64,000 bases of DNA, from positions 248,001 to 312,000 of the forward strand of contig NZ_WMEW01000001.1 in NCBI RefSeq assembly GCF_009856355.1, written 5' to 3'. Below, piece after piece: positions 36,042 through 45,194 of this stretch. Source of the stretch: Halobacillus litoralis. Lineage in GTDB: Bacteria; Bacillota; Bacilli; Bacillales; Halobacillaceae. The notes under the pieces were generated by a model. That model was not told where the DNA came from, made no database searches, and was given only the letters and a program-made list of their open reading frames with translations. Both the position numbers and the translations under genes were made by a program. The first letter of the stretch is position 1; every line of letters begins with the position of its first letter.

Positions 36042-36812
36042 TCACGAATTCCCTGTATTCACAAGGTCATCTTCTTCTTTTGTTTCCTGTGAGGGTTTCT
36101 TGTTAACAAGCTGCTTATTGATGACTTTTACCCGGGGGTTATTTCTTAAAGTGAGCTTGCCTTCTTCTTTTCTTTCTTCTAATTGTTGAACGGCTGTTTC
36201 GATATCATCGAATTGAATACCTTCCAATGATTCCATCGTGTAATTCCACCACTGTAACTGGAGCAGCCGCTCTCTCATGCTTTCGTCAAAGCGGTATTTA
36301 ATATGCTTAGCTGGAATTCCACCAACAATGCTGTAAGGCTCAACATCTTTGTTCACAACGGCGCTTGCAGCTATAACGGCCCCATCACCAATGGTGACAC
36401 CCTTAAGAATCGTCACATTGGAGCCGATCCAGACATCATTGCCAATAACCGGGCTGGGTTTGCTTTCTATGCGGTCGACGGTTGTATCGAAATCCGCCGC
36501 TTCATCCCAGAAGTTGTAACCAAATTTATCTGCGTATTGAAAATCATGGGTGCTTAAGTAATGAAGTGGATGCTCTCCCATACCAATCGTTACGCCTGGT
36601 GCTACATTACAAAACCTGCCGATTGATTTCAGGTTTCGAATGGTACCGCCTCTTAGGTTCGTGTAAGCGCCAATAATTCCCGAGTTGATTAAATTCGTAT
36701 CCAGCACACGAACAGGAGGTTCAAAAATGGCTTTTGATTTTTTCGCAAAACAATTAGTATCATCCACCATGATACCTTCTTCCAGTAAAACTTCTTTAGT
36801 AACCTTAGTCAT
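36042..36812 (-). CDS. Left-handed beta-helix O-acetyltransferase (CatB/XAT-like)
   Basis: 256-residue hexapeptide-repeat acyltransferase; acetyl-CoA donor. Repeats are clear from [14 protein letters not shown] to [54 protein letters not shown], the last part being the standard CatB-type end. The catalytic histidine is probably in [17 protein letters not shown] 36812 follows CAGGAGG, so the frame opened at 36842 is not used. A C-terminal extension of about 50 residues is rich in charged residues. In this operon it should O-acetylate the surface polymer or its precursor. Confidence 0.83.
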   Translation of the reverse strand: MTKVTKEVLLEEGIMVDDTNCFAKKSKAIFEPPVRVLDTNLINSGIIGAYTNLRGGTIRNLKSIGRFCNVAPGVTIGMGEHPLHYLSTHDFQYADKFGYNFWDEAADFDTTVDRIESKPSPVIGNDVWIGSNVTILKGVTIGDGAVIAASAVVNKDVEPYSIVGGIPAKHIKYRFDESMRERLLQLQWWNYTMESLEGIQFDDIETAVQQLEERKEEGKLTLRNNPRVKVINKQLVNKKPSQETKEEDDLVNTGNS

Positions 36813-36923
36813 GTCAAAATCCTCCTGCAAAGTATTTCTCATGACTCCCCTATTCCTAACAAGAATTACTGTGATCTCCAGGAGTTCTATTTATCTGTTT
36901 ATCCTGGAATGGATTTTTATCGT

Positions 36924-38015
36924 CTATTTTATAATGCGGTTAATAGTTTCACTCAGTGTCAGTTCCTCACCTGTATGTGGATCCCTATACCTTGGGTACA
37001 GTAGGTAAGCACCGACAAACAATTCGGTGACGCTGAGATTTCTTTTTCTTCTATCCACGGATTGCCGGTCATCAGTTAAGCCCCACCCTGAATAAAACGG
37101 GGCACCAGCTGTCGTCACAGGAATGCCTCTGAGCAGCGCTTCAAAACCTGACAAAGATGTGATGGTATATACATGGTCAATGGTTTCCAGAGCATCCACC
37201 AAACTTAATGGAGATTCTAGAATCATAGCCAGATGACGGATATCCTCCGGGTTGGACTGCTTTTCCCTGCGGCCGGTTAGAACATCCGGATGTGGCTTAT
37301 AAATGATCTGCGCTTCTTTGTGTTCACTTCTGGCCATTCGCACTAAGTCGTTGTTCGTCCATTTTTCAGAGCTTCCCATTTTAATAGAAGCATCATCTTC
37401 CACCTGTCCGATAACCAGGATCCGCTTCGTTGTCTTCGGACCATAAATGTCATGGACACTTCTTTTATCGACGTGGTTGTACTTACTGACACCCAGCTCT
37501 TTCAGTTTTCTGATGTTCTTTTCCGCTTCTTCTAATAAAGCAGGGTTTTCTTTAAAAGGAAACTGATTCAGAATATCCTCCAAATCACTCGGTCTTGAAG
37601 AATCAAAATACATTCCTTTCCGGTCGAGACAAACCGAATAGGGCGGGGTATGCAGCGCTCCAAGGCCTTTGGAGCGGACAAACCCATCCTCTATCCTATA
37701 CAGCGGGATATCCTTATCCGATGCATACTGTTTCAATTCTCTGCCGGCATTGTAGCCCCAGACAATAAAATCCACATCGTCATACCTTTCGATTTCGTGT
37801 CGGAGGTATTTTAAATTGTAGTCAAAGGGTACGAATTTCACCTTATATTCCGTTAAAAAGCGGACGATGAAAGGTCTCTTCCATTTGGAAACATGAAAAA
37901 GAAAAGCTGTTTTTTGACCTCGATCACCTGCTGGAGCCAGTTTCCAGTAGGTGATGGTCATATAAGCAAGCACTGTTTTAATTGTTTTCTTTACCATCTT
38001 TTTTATCTTGTCCAT
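36924..38015 (-). CDS. Single-module KpsC-like capsule glycosyltransferase (PF05159)
   Basis: 363-residue protein homologous, over its whole length, to each of the three modules of the giant neighbour. Shared motifs: RIEDGFVRSKGLGA, YNHVD, RILVIGQVEDDASI, IYKPHPDVLTG, TITSLSGFEALLRG and YSGWGLTDDRQS. PF05159 proteins of the KpsC type are retaining beta-Kdo transferases that use CMP-Kdo. A short basic amphipathic N-terminus could bind the membrane. It lies 26 bases after the giant gene in the same operon. Donor assignment rests on the adjacent Kdo genes and family knowledge. Confidence 0.85.
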   Translation of the reverse strand: MDKIKKMVKKTIKTVLAYMTITYWKLAPAGDRGQKTAFLFHVSKWKRPFIVRFLTEYKVKFVPFDYNLKYLRHEIERYDDVDFIVWGYNAGRELKQYASDKDIPLYRIEDGFVRSKGLGALHTPPYSVCLDRKGMYFDSSRPSDLEDILNQFPFKENPALLEEAEKNIRKLKELGVSKYNHVDKRSVHDIYGPKTTKRILVIGQVEDDASIKMGSSEKWTNNDLVRMARSEHKEAQIIYKPHPDVLTGRREKQSNPEDIRHLAMILESPLSLVDALETIDHVYTITSLSGFEALLRGIPVTTAGAPFYSGWGLTDDRQSVDRRKRNLSVTELFVGAYLLYPRYRDPHTGEELTLSETINRIIK

Positions 38016-38041
38016 GCAAACCGTCCTATTTCCTGATTACC

Positions 38042-41000
38042 TCATACCCTGGTAACTTGAGGTTCCCTGTCTGTAAGAGTGTTCAGAAGAGCTTCTTCTT
38101 CTCTCTTCCATTCGAATCCAAGCAGGGAAGACTGCTTCACAGGCCCCTGAATCTTGTAAATCCAGTAAAGAATCGAGAGTTCGAGGCTTGGTTCAGCTTC
38201 AAGTATCTCCACAAGTTCCTTATAAATATAGTGAGGAACACTTTGAACAGCTGTTCTTTGATCAATGAAGTCCACAATGGAATCCATCCCATGTTTATAG
38301 CTGTGAAGCGGGTTCGCTCCTCCAATAAGGACCGCATCCAAATCCGTCACATTCTTTCTTCCAACGTAATCAAAGAACGGACTTTTCGCCCATACACTGG
38401 TTTTTGTTCCTTTGGTTTGACTGTATGGATAATCGGTGGAGTAATTATTAAATCTAACGACTACGGCGTGCGCGTCCACATACTCGCCTTGATGGAAGTC
38501 GGATGCTGTCTCACCATCTCCGACCAGGCAGATGTCTCCCTCGGCACTCCGGACCAGCTGCTCGAACGACCTTTCATGCTCAAGCACCCGCTCATGATAA
38601 AAGAATTCAACTTCTGAACCTTCGACCAGTTCCGGTCTTCTGCCGTGAGCCGTAGCTGTTAGAGCAAAGTATCTCTCTTCCTTGATTACTGCAGGATTGA
38701 TTTCCATCGCTTTTTCTAAATAATTCAATGCCACGTTATAATAGCCCGCATCATTGTAAACCGCTGCAAGGAGAACGATTTCTTCAGACTTTAAATCCTC
38801 AAACTTAACCTTGATTTTCTCAAGAAGAAACAGTAGTTCTTTTGTAATCCCTTCCTGTTTCCACACGTGTGTGATTAAGCTCATTAATGGTTGATGAGTG
38901 CCCGTCGTACGATCTGCATAGTACAACAGCTCTTTAAGACGCGGTGGGAAATCTCCATCGTTCAGGTAAATCAGTGCCAGACTGTAGGAAATTTCACCGG
39001 CCTTCAGTGGATTTCTCTCATTTAATACCAAGGCCTTCTCATAATAACGGATGCTCAAATCCTTTTCTTCCTGGATGTCCGCTATTTCGGCTAAGAACAC
39101 ATAGTTCTCCGAGGGATTCACTTCATAGTCGACCGCACGGTGTATAAAGTTCTTCACTTGATCGATCGAGCTGTATTCTTTAGAAGCTTTCATCTCATCC
39201 ATCAAATGATTGATTTTCGTAGAAAGCAATTCATCAATGGCTTGTTCACAGTCGATTGGTTTACCCGTTTCCAAGCTTACATACTTCGGATACAGAAGGT
39301 AGGCTCCTGTAAAGAGTTCCTCAATCGTCAGTTTCCTTGTTCTCCGCTCACAAACTTGGCGGTCATCGGTCAGTCCCCAGCCTGCATAGAACGGCATACC
39401 GAAGCAGGTGACACTGATGCCTCGGATCAACGCTTCGAATCCGGAGAGAGAGGTAATGGTATACACATGGTCGATCGTCTTGAACGAATCAATCAATGAC
39501 AATGGCTCAGTGACAACTGTCGATATGTGAGCTACAGCCATTGGATCGGTGACGGCATTCCGGTGTCCGGTTAAAACATCCGGGTGAGGTTTATAAATGA
39601 TTTCGGCATCCGGATTCTCGTTGTAAGCCGCCCACACTAAGTCATTATTAGTGATTTCACGGTTACAACCGTATTTGATGGAGGCATCTTCCTCCACCTG
39701 CCCGATAACGAGAATTCTTTTCCTTGTTTTCGGCCCGTAAATTTTTTCAACGTCTGCCGGACCGACGTGGTTATATTTACTGATCCCTGTATTGATCAGC
39801 TTTTCAAGGTTTCTCTGTCCTTTTTGCAGCACATCTTGATTATGGTTGAAATCATAATTCTGCAGCAGTGTTTCAAGATCAGATGGTCCGCGGGAATCAA
39901 AGTACAACGTCTGGGAATCGGCTACGATGGATAATGGCAGACTGTGCCCTGCACCTAAACCGAGAGAACGAACAAACCCATCTTCTGTACGGAACATCTT
40001 AATATTATTGTCCTCTGCGTACTCCCTGATTTCATCGTCTTCCTTGAATCCCCAGACAACAAATACTTTGTCATCATCTGCTACAAGATAAGGAAGCAGT
40101 CTTTCCAGATCCGCACTGCCAAATACGTAAGCCGTACGATATTCGTTGAAGAAGACACTCATATGCTCTCTTTTCCATGGATTAAAACCAAACATATAGG
40201 CAATTGGAAGAGATTCATCCTCCCAATTGTCCCCTACTTTAACAAACGGAAGCTTTTTATCATTACGCTTGGCCATTAGCTCCTGCTTGTAGGCTTCTTC
40301 TTTTTCCTTCCGATCTTTTTCTACAGCCTCTTTCAATTCATCGATCGCTTCCTCACAATTGATGAGTTTGTGAGTTTCTAAACTGATGTAACGTGGATAA
40401 AGAAGGTAAGCGCCCGCGAACAACTCTTCAATCTTCAGTTTTCTCGTACGACGATTACAGGACTGACGGTCGTCGGTCAGTCCCCAGCCTGCATAAAACG
40501 GCATACCGAAACATGTAACGGAAATTCCTCTGATCAAGGCTTCGAAACCAGCCAGCGAGGTAATGGTGTAGACATGGTCAATCGTCTCCAACGAATCGAT
40601 CAAGCTTAATGGTTCACGGACAACCATAGCGATATCTTCTACATCACGTGGACTGCTTACCTCTTCACGGTGGCCATTCAAAACATCAGGGTGGGGTTTA
40701 TAAATGATTTCGGCATCCGGGTTTTCCTTGTAGGCGGCTCTAACTAAATCATTATTTGTTATTTCGCGGTCACATCCATATTTAATAGAAGCATCCTCTT
40801 CCACCTGTCCGATAACAAGAATCCGCTTCTTCGTCTTTTCACCGTAAATCCTTTCTGCTTTAGCTGGACCCACGTGATTATACTTACTAATCTTCGTATC
40901 GAGAAGCTTCTGCAGGTTGGATTCCGCCTGCCTGACTAAATCTTTGTCTTTCTTAAAGTTGTAGGTTTGAAGGGTTATCTCCAAGTCGGAAGCCTGACGC

Positions 41001-42529
41001 GAATCAAAGTAAAGCGTCCGGCTGTCTGCAACGATGGACATAGGAAGACTGTGACCTGCACCGAGACCAAGTGATCTTACAAATCCATCTTCCACACGGA
41101 TCAGCTTCACATCGTTATCCTCAGCATACTTCCTATATTCTTCGGATTCTTTAAAACCCCAGACAACAAACACATTTTCTGTGTCATCGACTAAATAGGG
41201 AAGGAGACGATCCAGTTCAGCACTTCCAAATACATAAGCCGTTCGATATTCACTGAAGAACTTACTCATGTGCTCACGCTTCCAAGGGTTGAATCCGAAC
41301 ATGTAAGCGACTGGCAGGTGATCATGATCCCAATTGTCCCCTACTCTTACAAAAGGAAGTTTATTTTCATTCTGCTTGGCGATTAATTTCTGTTTTGTTT
41401 CCTCTTCTTTGACCCTGCGATCCGAATCAACAGCTTCTTTTAACTCATCGATCGCTTCTTCACAGCTGATCAACTGGTTGGTTTTCAGACTGATATAACG
41501 TGGATAAAGAAGGTAGGCTGCGGCAAAGAGTTCTTCCACCGTCCGTTTTTTTGTGCGGCGGTCACAGGATTGGCGGTCGTCCGTCAGTCCCCAGCCTGCA
41601 TAAAACGGCATGCCGAAACATGTCACTGGAATACCTCTGATCAAGGCTTCGAATCCAGCCAGTGATGTGATGGTATAGACGTGGTCAATCGTGTCCAAAG
41701 CATCCACTAAACTTAGTGGCTCTTTCACGATTGTAGCAATGTGGGCCACCTGATCCGGATTGCTTACTTCATTACGATGCCCGTTCAGGACATCCGGATG
41801 AGGCTTATAAATGATTTCGGCATCTGGATTTTCTTTCGAGGCTTCACGGACAAGGTCATTGTTTGTAATTTTGCGGTCTGCTCCATACTTAATGGAAGCA
41901 TCCTCCTCCACCTGGCCAATGACTAATATACGTTTTCTCGTTTTCTCACCATAAATAGCTGCAGCGTTTACTGGATCCACATGATTATACTTACTAATCT
42001 TTGTGTTTAATAGATGATCCTTAATCCTGGCTGCCCGCTTCACTGTACCTTTATCCTTTTTGAAATTATGATTCTGCAAAATGGATTCCAGCTGAGAAGG
42101 CTCTTGAGAATTAAAATACAGCCCTTGGTCATCAGCTACAATCGACATTGGAAGGCTGTGGCCAGCCCCAAGCCCTAAGGACCTTACAAAACCATCCTCT
42201 GTACGAATCAACTTTATTCCATTCTGCTGCGCAAAATCTCTTACTTTTTCAGGTTCTTTGTATCCCCATACAACAAAAACAACTTCCTCATTATTTTCTA
42301 TGTAGGGAGACAACCTTTCCAACGTTACATTCCCAAACACATACGCGGTGCGGTACTCCGGGAAGAAATGACTAACGTGCTCACGTTTCCATGGGTTGAA
42401 CCCGAACATAAGAGCAATAGGGAGCGTCTCATCATCCCAGTTGTCTCCAATTTCAACATAAGGTTTTTTTGGTTGTGCCTGCTGTATGAACCCGGTTTTC
42501 TTCAGTACTTTTTTAAGAAACTTTTTCAT
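38042..42529 (-). CDS. Giant fusion: three KpsC-like GT modules + helical repeats + GT29-like domain
   Basis: About 1495 residues. Three tandem modules of about 368 residues (near 22-389, 390-757, 758-1108; DNA 42463-41361, 41360-40256, 40255-about 39210) each repeat VGDNW, FGFNPWKREH, EDGFVRSLGLGAGHSLP, RILVIGQVEEDASIKYG, IYKPHPDVL, TITSLxGFEALIRG and FYAGWGLTDDRQ. Basic/acidic coiled linkers join them. Residues about 1110-1310 are TPR-like helices. The C-terminal 170 residues resemble GT29 sialyltransferases: an L-motif-like ICLVGDGETASDF...DAHAVVVRFNNY and an S-motif-like PSLELSILYWIYKIQG...GFEW, though the last conserved histidine region is missing. KpsC normally has two modules and no such tail. 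ATG 42529 has GGGGGG upstream; ATG 42548-42550 overlaps the ABC gene stop but has no site. All modules keep catalytic-looking motifs. Confidence 0.88.
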   Translation of the reverse strand: MKKFLKKVLKKTGFIQQAQPKKPYVEIGDNWDDETLPIALMFGFNPWKREHVSHFFPEYRTAYVFGNVTLERLSPYIENNEEVVFVVWGYKEPEKVRDFAQQNGIKLIRTEDGFVRSLGLGAGHSLPMSIVADDQGLYFNSQEPSQLESILQNHNFKKDKGTVKRAARIKDHLLNTKISKYNHVDPVNAAAIYGEKTRKRILVIGQVEEDASIKYGADRKITNNDLVREASKENPDAEIIYKPHPDVLNGHRNEVSNPDQVAHIATIVKEPLSLVDALDTIDHVYTITSLAGFEALIRGIPVTCFGMPFYAGWGLTDDRQSCDRRTKKRTVEELFAAAYLLYPRYISLKTNQLISCEEAIDELKEAVDSDRRVKEEETKQKLIAKQNENKLPFVRVGDNWDHDHLPVAYMFGFNPWKREHMSKFFSEYRTAYVFGSAELDRLLPYLVDDTENVFVVWGFKESEEYRKYAEDNDVKLIRVEDGFVRSLGLGAGHSLPMSIVADSRTLYFDSRQASDLEITLQTYNFKKDKDLVRQAESNLQKLLDTKISKYNHVGPAKAERIYGEKTKKRILVIGQVEEDASIKYGCDREITNNDLVRAAYKENPDAEIIYKPHPDVLNGHREEVSSPRDVEDIAMVVREPLSLIDSLETIDHVYTITSLAGFEALIRGISVTCFGMPFYAGWGLTDDRQSCNRRTRKLKIEELFAGAYLLYPRYISLETHKLINCEEAIDELKEAVEKDRKEKEEAYKQELMAKRNDKKLPFVKVGDNWEDESLPIAYMFGFNPWKREHMSVFFNEYRTAYVFGSADLERLLPYLVADDDKVFVVWGFKEDDEIREYAEDNNIKMFRTEDGFVRSLGLGAGHSLPLSIVADSQTLYFDSRGPSDLETLLQNYDFNHNQDVLQKGQRNLEKLINTGISKYNHVGPADVEKIYGPKTRKRILVIGQVEEDASIKYGCNREITNNDLVWAAYNENPDAEIIYKPHPDVLTGHRNAVTDPMAVAHISTVVTEPLSLIDSFKTIDHVYTITSLSGFEALIRGISVTCFGMPFYAGWGLTDDRQVCERRTRKLTIEELFTGAYLLYPKYVSLETGKPIDCEQAIDELLSTKINHLMDEMKASKEYSSIDQVKNFIHRAVDYEVNPSENYVFLAEIADIQEEKDLSIRYYEKALVLNERNPLKAGEISYSLALIYLNDGDFPPRLKELLYYADRTTGTHQPLMSLITHVWKQEGITKELLFLLEKIKVKFEDLKSEEIVLLAAVYNDAGYYNVALNYLEKAMEINPAVIKEERYFALTATAHGRRPELVEGSEVEFFYHERVLEHERSFEQLVRSAEGDICLVGDGETASDFHQGEYVDAHAVVVRFNNYSTDYPYSQTKGTKTSVWAKSPFFDYVGRKNVTDLDAVLIGGANPLHSYKHGMDSIVDFIDQRTAVQSVPHYIYKELVEILEAEPSLELSILYWIYKIQGPVKQSSLLGFEWKREEEALLNTLTDREPQVTRV

Positions 42530-42546
42530 TGTCAGCCCCCCTTGAA

Positions 42547-43275
42547 TCATAATTGATTCATTTTATTTTCATAGAAGTCAATAGCATCTTCTATATCACC
42601 GTTAAAGACCATCTTCCCGTGTTCCAGTACAACACCCTTTTTACATAGCTGCCTGACCTGGTGGGTACTATGGGAGACAAAGATGATCGTTTTCCCGTCG
42701 AGATAGGTCTTGATTGCCTGCATGGCTTTTTTACGGAAGCGTTTATCACCTACAGCAAGAACTTCATCCAGAAGAACAATGTCACTCTTCACGTGAATAG
42801 CTATGGAAAAACCAAGCCGGACCTTCATCCCTGAAGAATATTGTTTAATCGGCTTATCTATATGATTTTCCAATTCAGAAAAGGCGATAATGTCGTCAAT
42901 CACTTCATCGATTTCCTTTTCTTTCATCCCTAGGACAACGCCGTTCATATAGATGTTTTCTCTACCGGATAGTTCTTTTTGGAATCCCGCGCCAAGCTCG
43001 ATCAAGCCACCGATTTTCCCATTTATAACGACTTCTCCTTCAGAAGGAGAAGTCACTCCTAAAATAATCTTCAGCAGCGTACTCTTACCAGAACCATTAT
43101 CACCTAATATAGCTACCGATTCCCCGGGACTAACATTAAACGAAATATCCTGCAGCGATTGATGACCTGGATTTGCTTCTTTACTGAAAAGACGTTTTCT
43201 GAAACTGAAAATAGTAGCAGGCTGCGGCTTGAAAATCTTCCCTACCTGATCTACTTCAATTGCATAGTTGTTCAT
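42547..43275 (-). CDS. Polysaccharide ABC exporter ATPase (KpsT/TagH/Wzt type)
   Basis: 242-residue nucleotide-binding subunit that energises export of a lipid-linked polymer. Walker [10 protein letters not shown], signature [12 protein letters not shown], Walker [14 protein letters not shown] and the switch histidine FVSHS are present. No C-terminal carbohydrate-binding module is present, unlike Wzt, so export is probably coupled to the terminal lipid as in KpsT or TagH. ATG 43275 is preceded by AAGGATGG; the in-frame ATG 43287 lies too close to that site. It follows the permease gene by 18 bases. Confidence 0.92.
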   Translation of the reverse strand: MNNYAIEVDQVGKIFKPQPATIFSFRKRLFSKEANPGHQSLQDISFNVSPGESVAILGDNGSGKSTLLKIILGVTSPSEGEVVINGKIGGLIELGAGFQKELSGRENIYMNGVVLGMKEKEIDEVIDDIIAFSELENHIDKPIKQYSSGMKVRLGFSIAIHVKSDIVLLDEVLAVGDKRFRKKAMQAIKTYLDGKTIIFVSHSTHQVRQLCKKGVVLEHGKMVFNGDIEDAIDFYENKMNQL

Positions 43276-43293
43276 TTCTTTTACCATCCTTCA

Positions 43294-44076
43294 TTAAATT
43301 ACATCTGCAAAGTTCCGCTCTAATCTCATAAAAGTGATCCACCCAATACCCAGGACCACCACACTTACAACAAATGAGTAAAGAAGCAGTGTGAAATCCG
43401 GCGGGCTGTTATGCAGTAAAGATTGACGATAACCGTCAAAGAGCCCCGTCATTGGATTTAAAGCCATAATGGGCTGATACTCATCTGGAATCGTGTGGTA
43501 GGAATACATCACAGGAGATAGATAGCGCCCCATTCTAAGAATAATAGGGGTGACCAATCCAAAGTCTCTTATATAAGCATTGGCTGCTGACAGGAACAGC
43601 ATTAAACCAAGTGTAAGCATCATTTGAACCATCAGGATCGGAATGGAATATAAAGCGTTTATTCCAGGAACAATGCCGTAATAGATAAAAACAATGACTA
43701 AACCGATTAATGTAATCCCAAAGTTCACCGTTTCTGATGACAATTTCACAAAAACCAGTGCAGGACGGAAGAAATTCCGCTGCCTGATTAAACCTGCGTT
43801 GCTCACAATGATTTTCGAGGATGAATTGACCGCCGTATTAAAAAACAACCACGGGAGTAGGGCGACGAATAAGAACGGTGCATAAGGGAGCCCTTCACTA
43901 GGAAGCTTAACAAACAAAGAAAAGACAATCGTGAGAACAATCATCAATCCCATCGGTTGAATCAGAACCCAAAGACTCCCTAAAAGAGACTGCTGGTATT
44001 TCGATATGATTTCTCTTCTGGACAAGGTTAGAATAAAATCTTTATGTTCAATAATCTTAGATAGTGAACGTGACAT
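43294..44076 (-). CDS. Polysaccharide ABC exporter permease (KpsM/TagG type, ABC-2)
   Basis: 260-residue ABC-2 membrane protein with six hydrophobic helices. The N-terminal interface helix HKDFILTLSRREIISKYQQS and LLGSLWVLIQPMGLMI are typical of TagG/KpsM proteins, and the late AANAYIRDFGLVTPIILRMGRYLSPVMYS carries the re-entrant segment. AAGGTG precedes its ATG. It heads the operon permease-ATPase-GT-GT-acetyltransferase-hydrolase (44076 to 34917). Confidence 0.92.
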   Translation of the reverse strand: MSRSLSKIIEHKDFILTLSRREIISKYQQSLLGSLWVLIQPMGLMIVLTIVFSLFVKLPSEGLPYAPFLFVALLPWLFFNTAVNSSSKIIVSNAGLIRQRNFFRPALVFVKLSSETVNFGITLIGLVIVFIYYGIVPGINALYSIPILMVQMMLTLGLMLFLSAANAYIRDFGLVTPIILRMGRYLSPVMYSYHTIPDEYQPIMALNPMTGLFDGYRQSLLHNSPPDFTLLLYSFVVSVVVLGIGWITFMRLERNFADVI

Positions 44077-44171
44077 AATAACACCTTATATTCTTAATTT
44101 TTCTTTCAATATAAAAGTATACCTCTCTTCCTCTAAGAAGAAATGAGGCCTATTTCACCATTTACTTAAAA

Positions 44172-44195
44172 AGAAAAGCAGGTAATATACCTGCC
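44172..44195 (-). terminator. Terminator of the Kdo-synthesis operon
   Basis: GCAGGTA and TACCTGC pair around ATA (plus-strand 44178-44194). On the minus strand TTTTCTTTTT follows. It lies between the HIT gene stop and the start of the ABC exporter operon, so the two operons are separate transcripts. Confidence 0.7.
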
Positions 44196-44204
44196 TCTCC
44201 ATTT

Positions 44205-44636
44205 TCACTCAGCCAAATACACCCTCATTTGATCTACGAATCTTTCGTAGTCATCCAGTGCGACAGGGTTCACTTTTCCTTTTTGCTGAGTAGCCTGTTC
44301 AATTAAAGGCAGTCCCTTCAATTCTCCACCCTCTTCTCTCGGAATCAAATGAATATGAAGGTGCCGGACTGCTTCACTGATCGTCACCATATAGAGACGC
44401 TCAGCCTTTCCCTGCTCTTTCAAAAAAGCTTCGACCTTTTTGACCAGCGGGCCAACCTGGGAGAATTCCTCCGTTGACAATTCCGTCCAATCTTCCACGT
44501 GTCGCTTCGGCTCTAAATATACATAGCCTAAGACATGAGAAGCGTGAGGACCTGCGCTGATTACCCAGGCGTCATTCTCAAAGAGGATGCCAGGGTCGTT
44601 CTTCTGATGTTTTTCACAAATTGGACATGTCGTCAT
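44205..44636 (-). CDS. HIT-family nucleotide hydrolase
   Basis: 143-residue protein of the histidine triad superfamily with the active site HLHIHLIPR and an N-terminal CPIC...C zinc-type pair (TTCPICEKH). Such proteins hydrolyse dinucleotides, nucleoside phosphoramidates or adenylates. ATG 44636 has AAGGAG seven bases upstream; the ATG at 44642 is too close. It is the last gene of the kds operon, 11 bases after kdsC, which is unusual company. Clearing of a nucleotide by-product of CMP-Kdo metabolism is possible but speculative. Confidence 0.85.
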   Translation of the reverse strand: MTTCPICEKHQKNDPGILFENDAWVISAGPHASHVLGYVYLEPKRHVEDWTELSTEEFSQVGPLVKKVEAFLKEQGKAERLYMVTISEAVRHLHIHLIPREEGGELKGLPLIEQATQQKGKVNPVALDDYERFVDQMRVYLAE

Positions 44637-44647
44637 CGTCATTCTCC

Positions 44648-45193
44648 TTACTGCTGGACTTTTACCGTTTCCGACTTTGTGACGCCGGCAAGATAATCTT
44701 CGATCCATTCATTCAAATCACCTTTCGCATCGAGAATGGTCTCGACTACCTCACGGACAGCCCCTTCGCCGCCTTTAGCTTTTGTTACGAGGTGGACATT
44801 TTCCTTCACGATCGCCACCCCGTCATTCGGGGCACAGGCAAATCCTGATTGACGAAGGACAGGAAGATCGTTGATGTCATCACCAACGTAACAGACCTCA
44901 TCCATCGTTAGATTGAGTGACTCCAGAATCTCATCCAGCACTTTCTGTTTGTGATGGATCCCCTGGTAGACAAAATCGATTTTCAGTTCTCCGGCGCGTT
45001 TTTCAACGGCCGGTGATTGACGGCCGGTGATGATGGCTGTCTTAATGCCGGCATAGCGGGCAAGACTGATGCCCATGCCGTCTTTTGTGTGAAATGGTTT
45101 ATATTCGACTTGATCAGATCCAATGTAGAGGCGGCCGTCTGTCAGGACACCGTCTACATCAAGGACCATAAGCTTTACGTTTTGTGCACTCAT
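44648..45193 (-). CDS. kdsC: 3-deoxy-D-manno-octulosonate 8-phosphate phosphatase
   Basis: HAD-family C0-type phosphatase that removes phosphate from Kdo-8-phosphate. 181 residues with motif I DVDGVLTDG, motif II TGR (IITGRQSPAVEKRA), the KVLDEIL lysine and motif IV YVGDDINDLPVL. The lack of a cap domain and the short length match KdsC exactly. It begins one base after the kdsD stop. N-acylneuraminate 9-phosphatase-like relatives exist, but the company of kdsA, kdsB and kdsD settles the call. Confidence 0.9.
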   Translation of the reverse strand: MSAQNVKLMVLDVDGVLTDGRLYIGSDQVEYKPFHTKDGMGISLARYAGIKTAIITGRQSPAVEKRAGELKIDFVYQGIHHKQKVLDEILESLNLTMDEVCYVGDDINDLPVLRQSGFACAPNDGVAIVKENVHLVTKAKGGEGAVREVVETILDAKGDLNEWIEDYLAGVTKSETVKVQQ

Positions 45194-45194
45194 A

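Noticed and set aside
44648..45193. N-acylneuraminate 9-phosphatase or other HAD enzyme instead of KdsC
   Set aside because: Length, capless HAD motifs and linkage to kdsA, kdsB and kdsD fit KdsC better; no neuB or neuA type genes are present.
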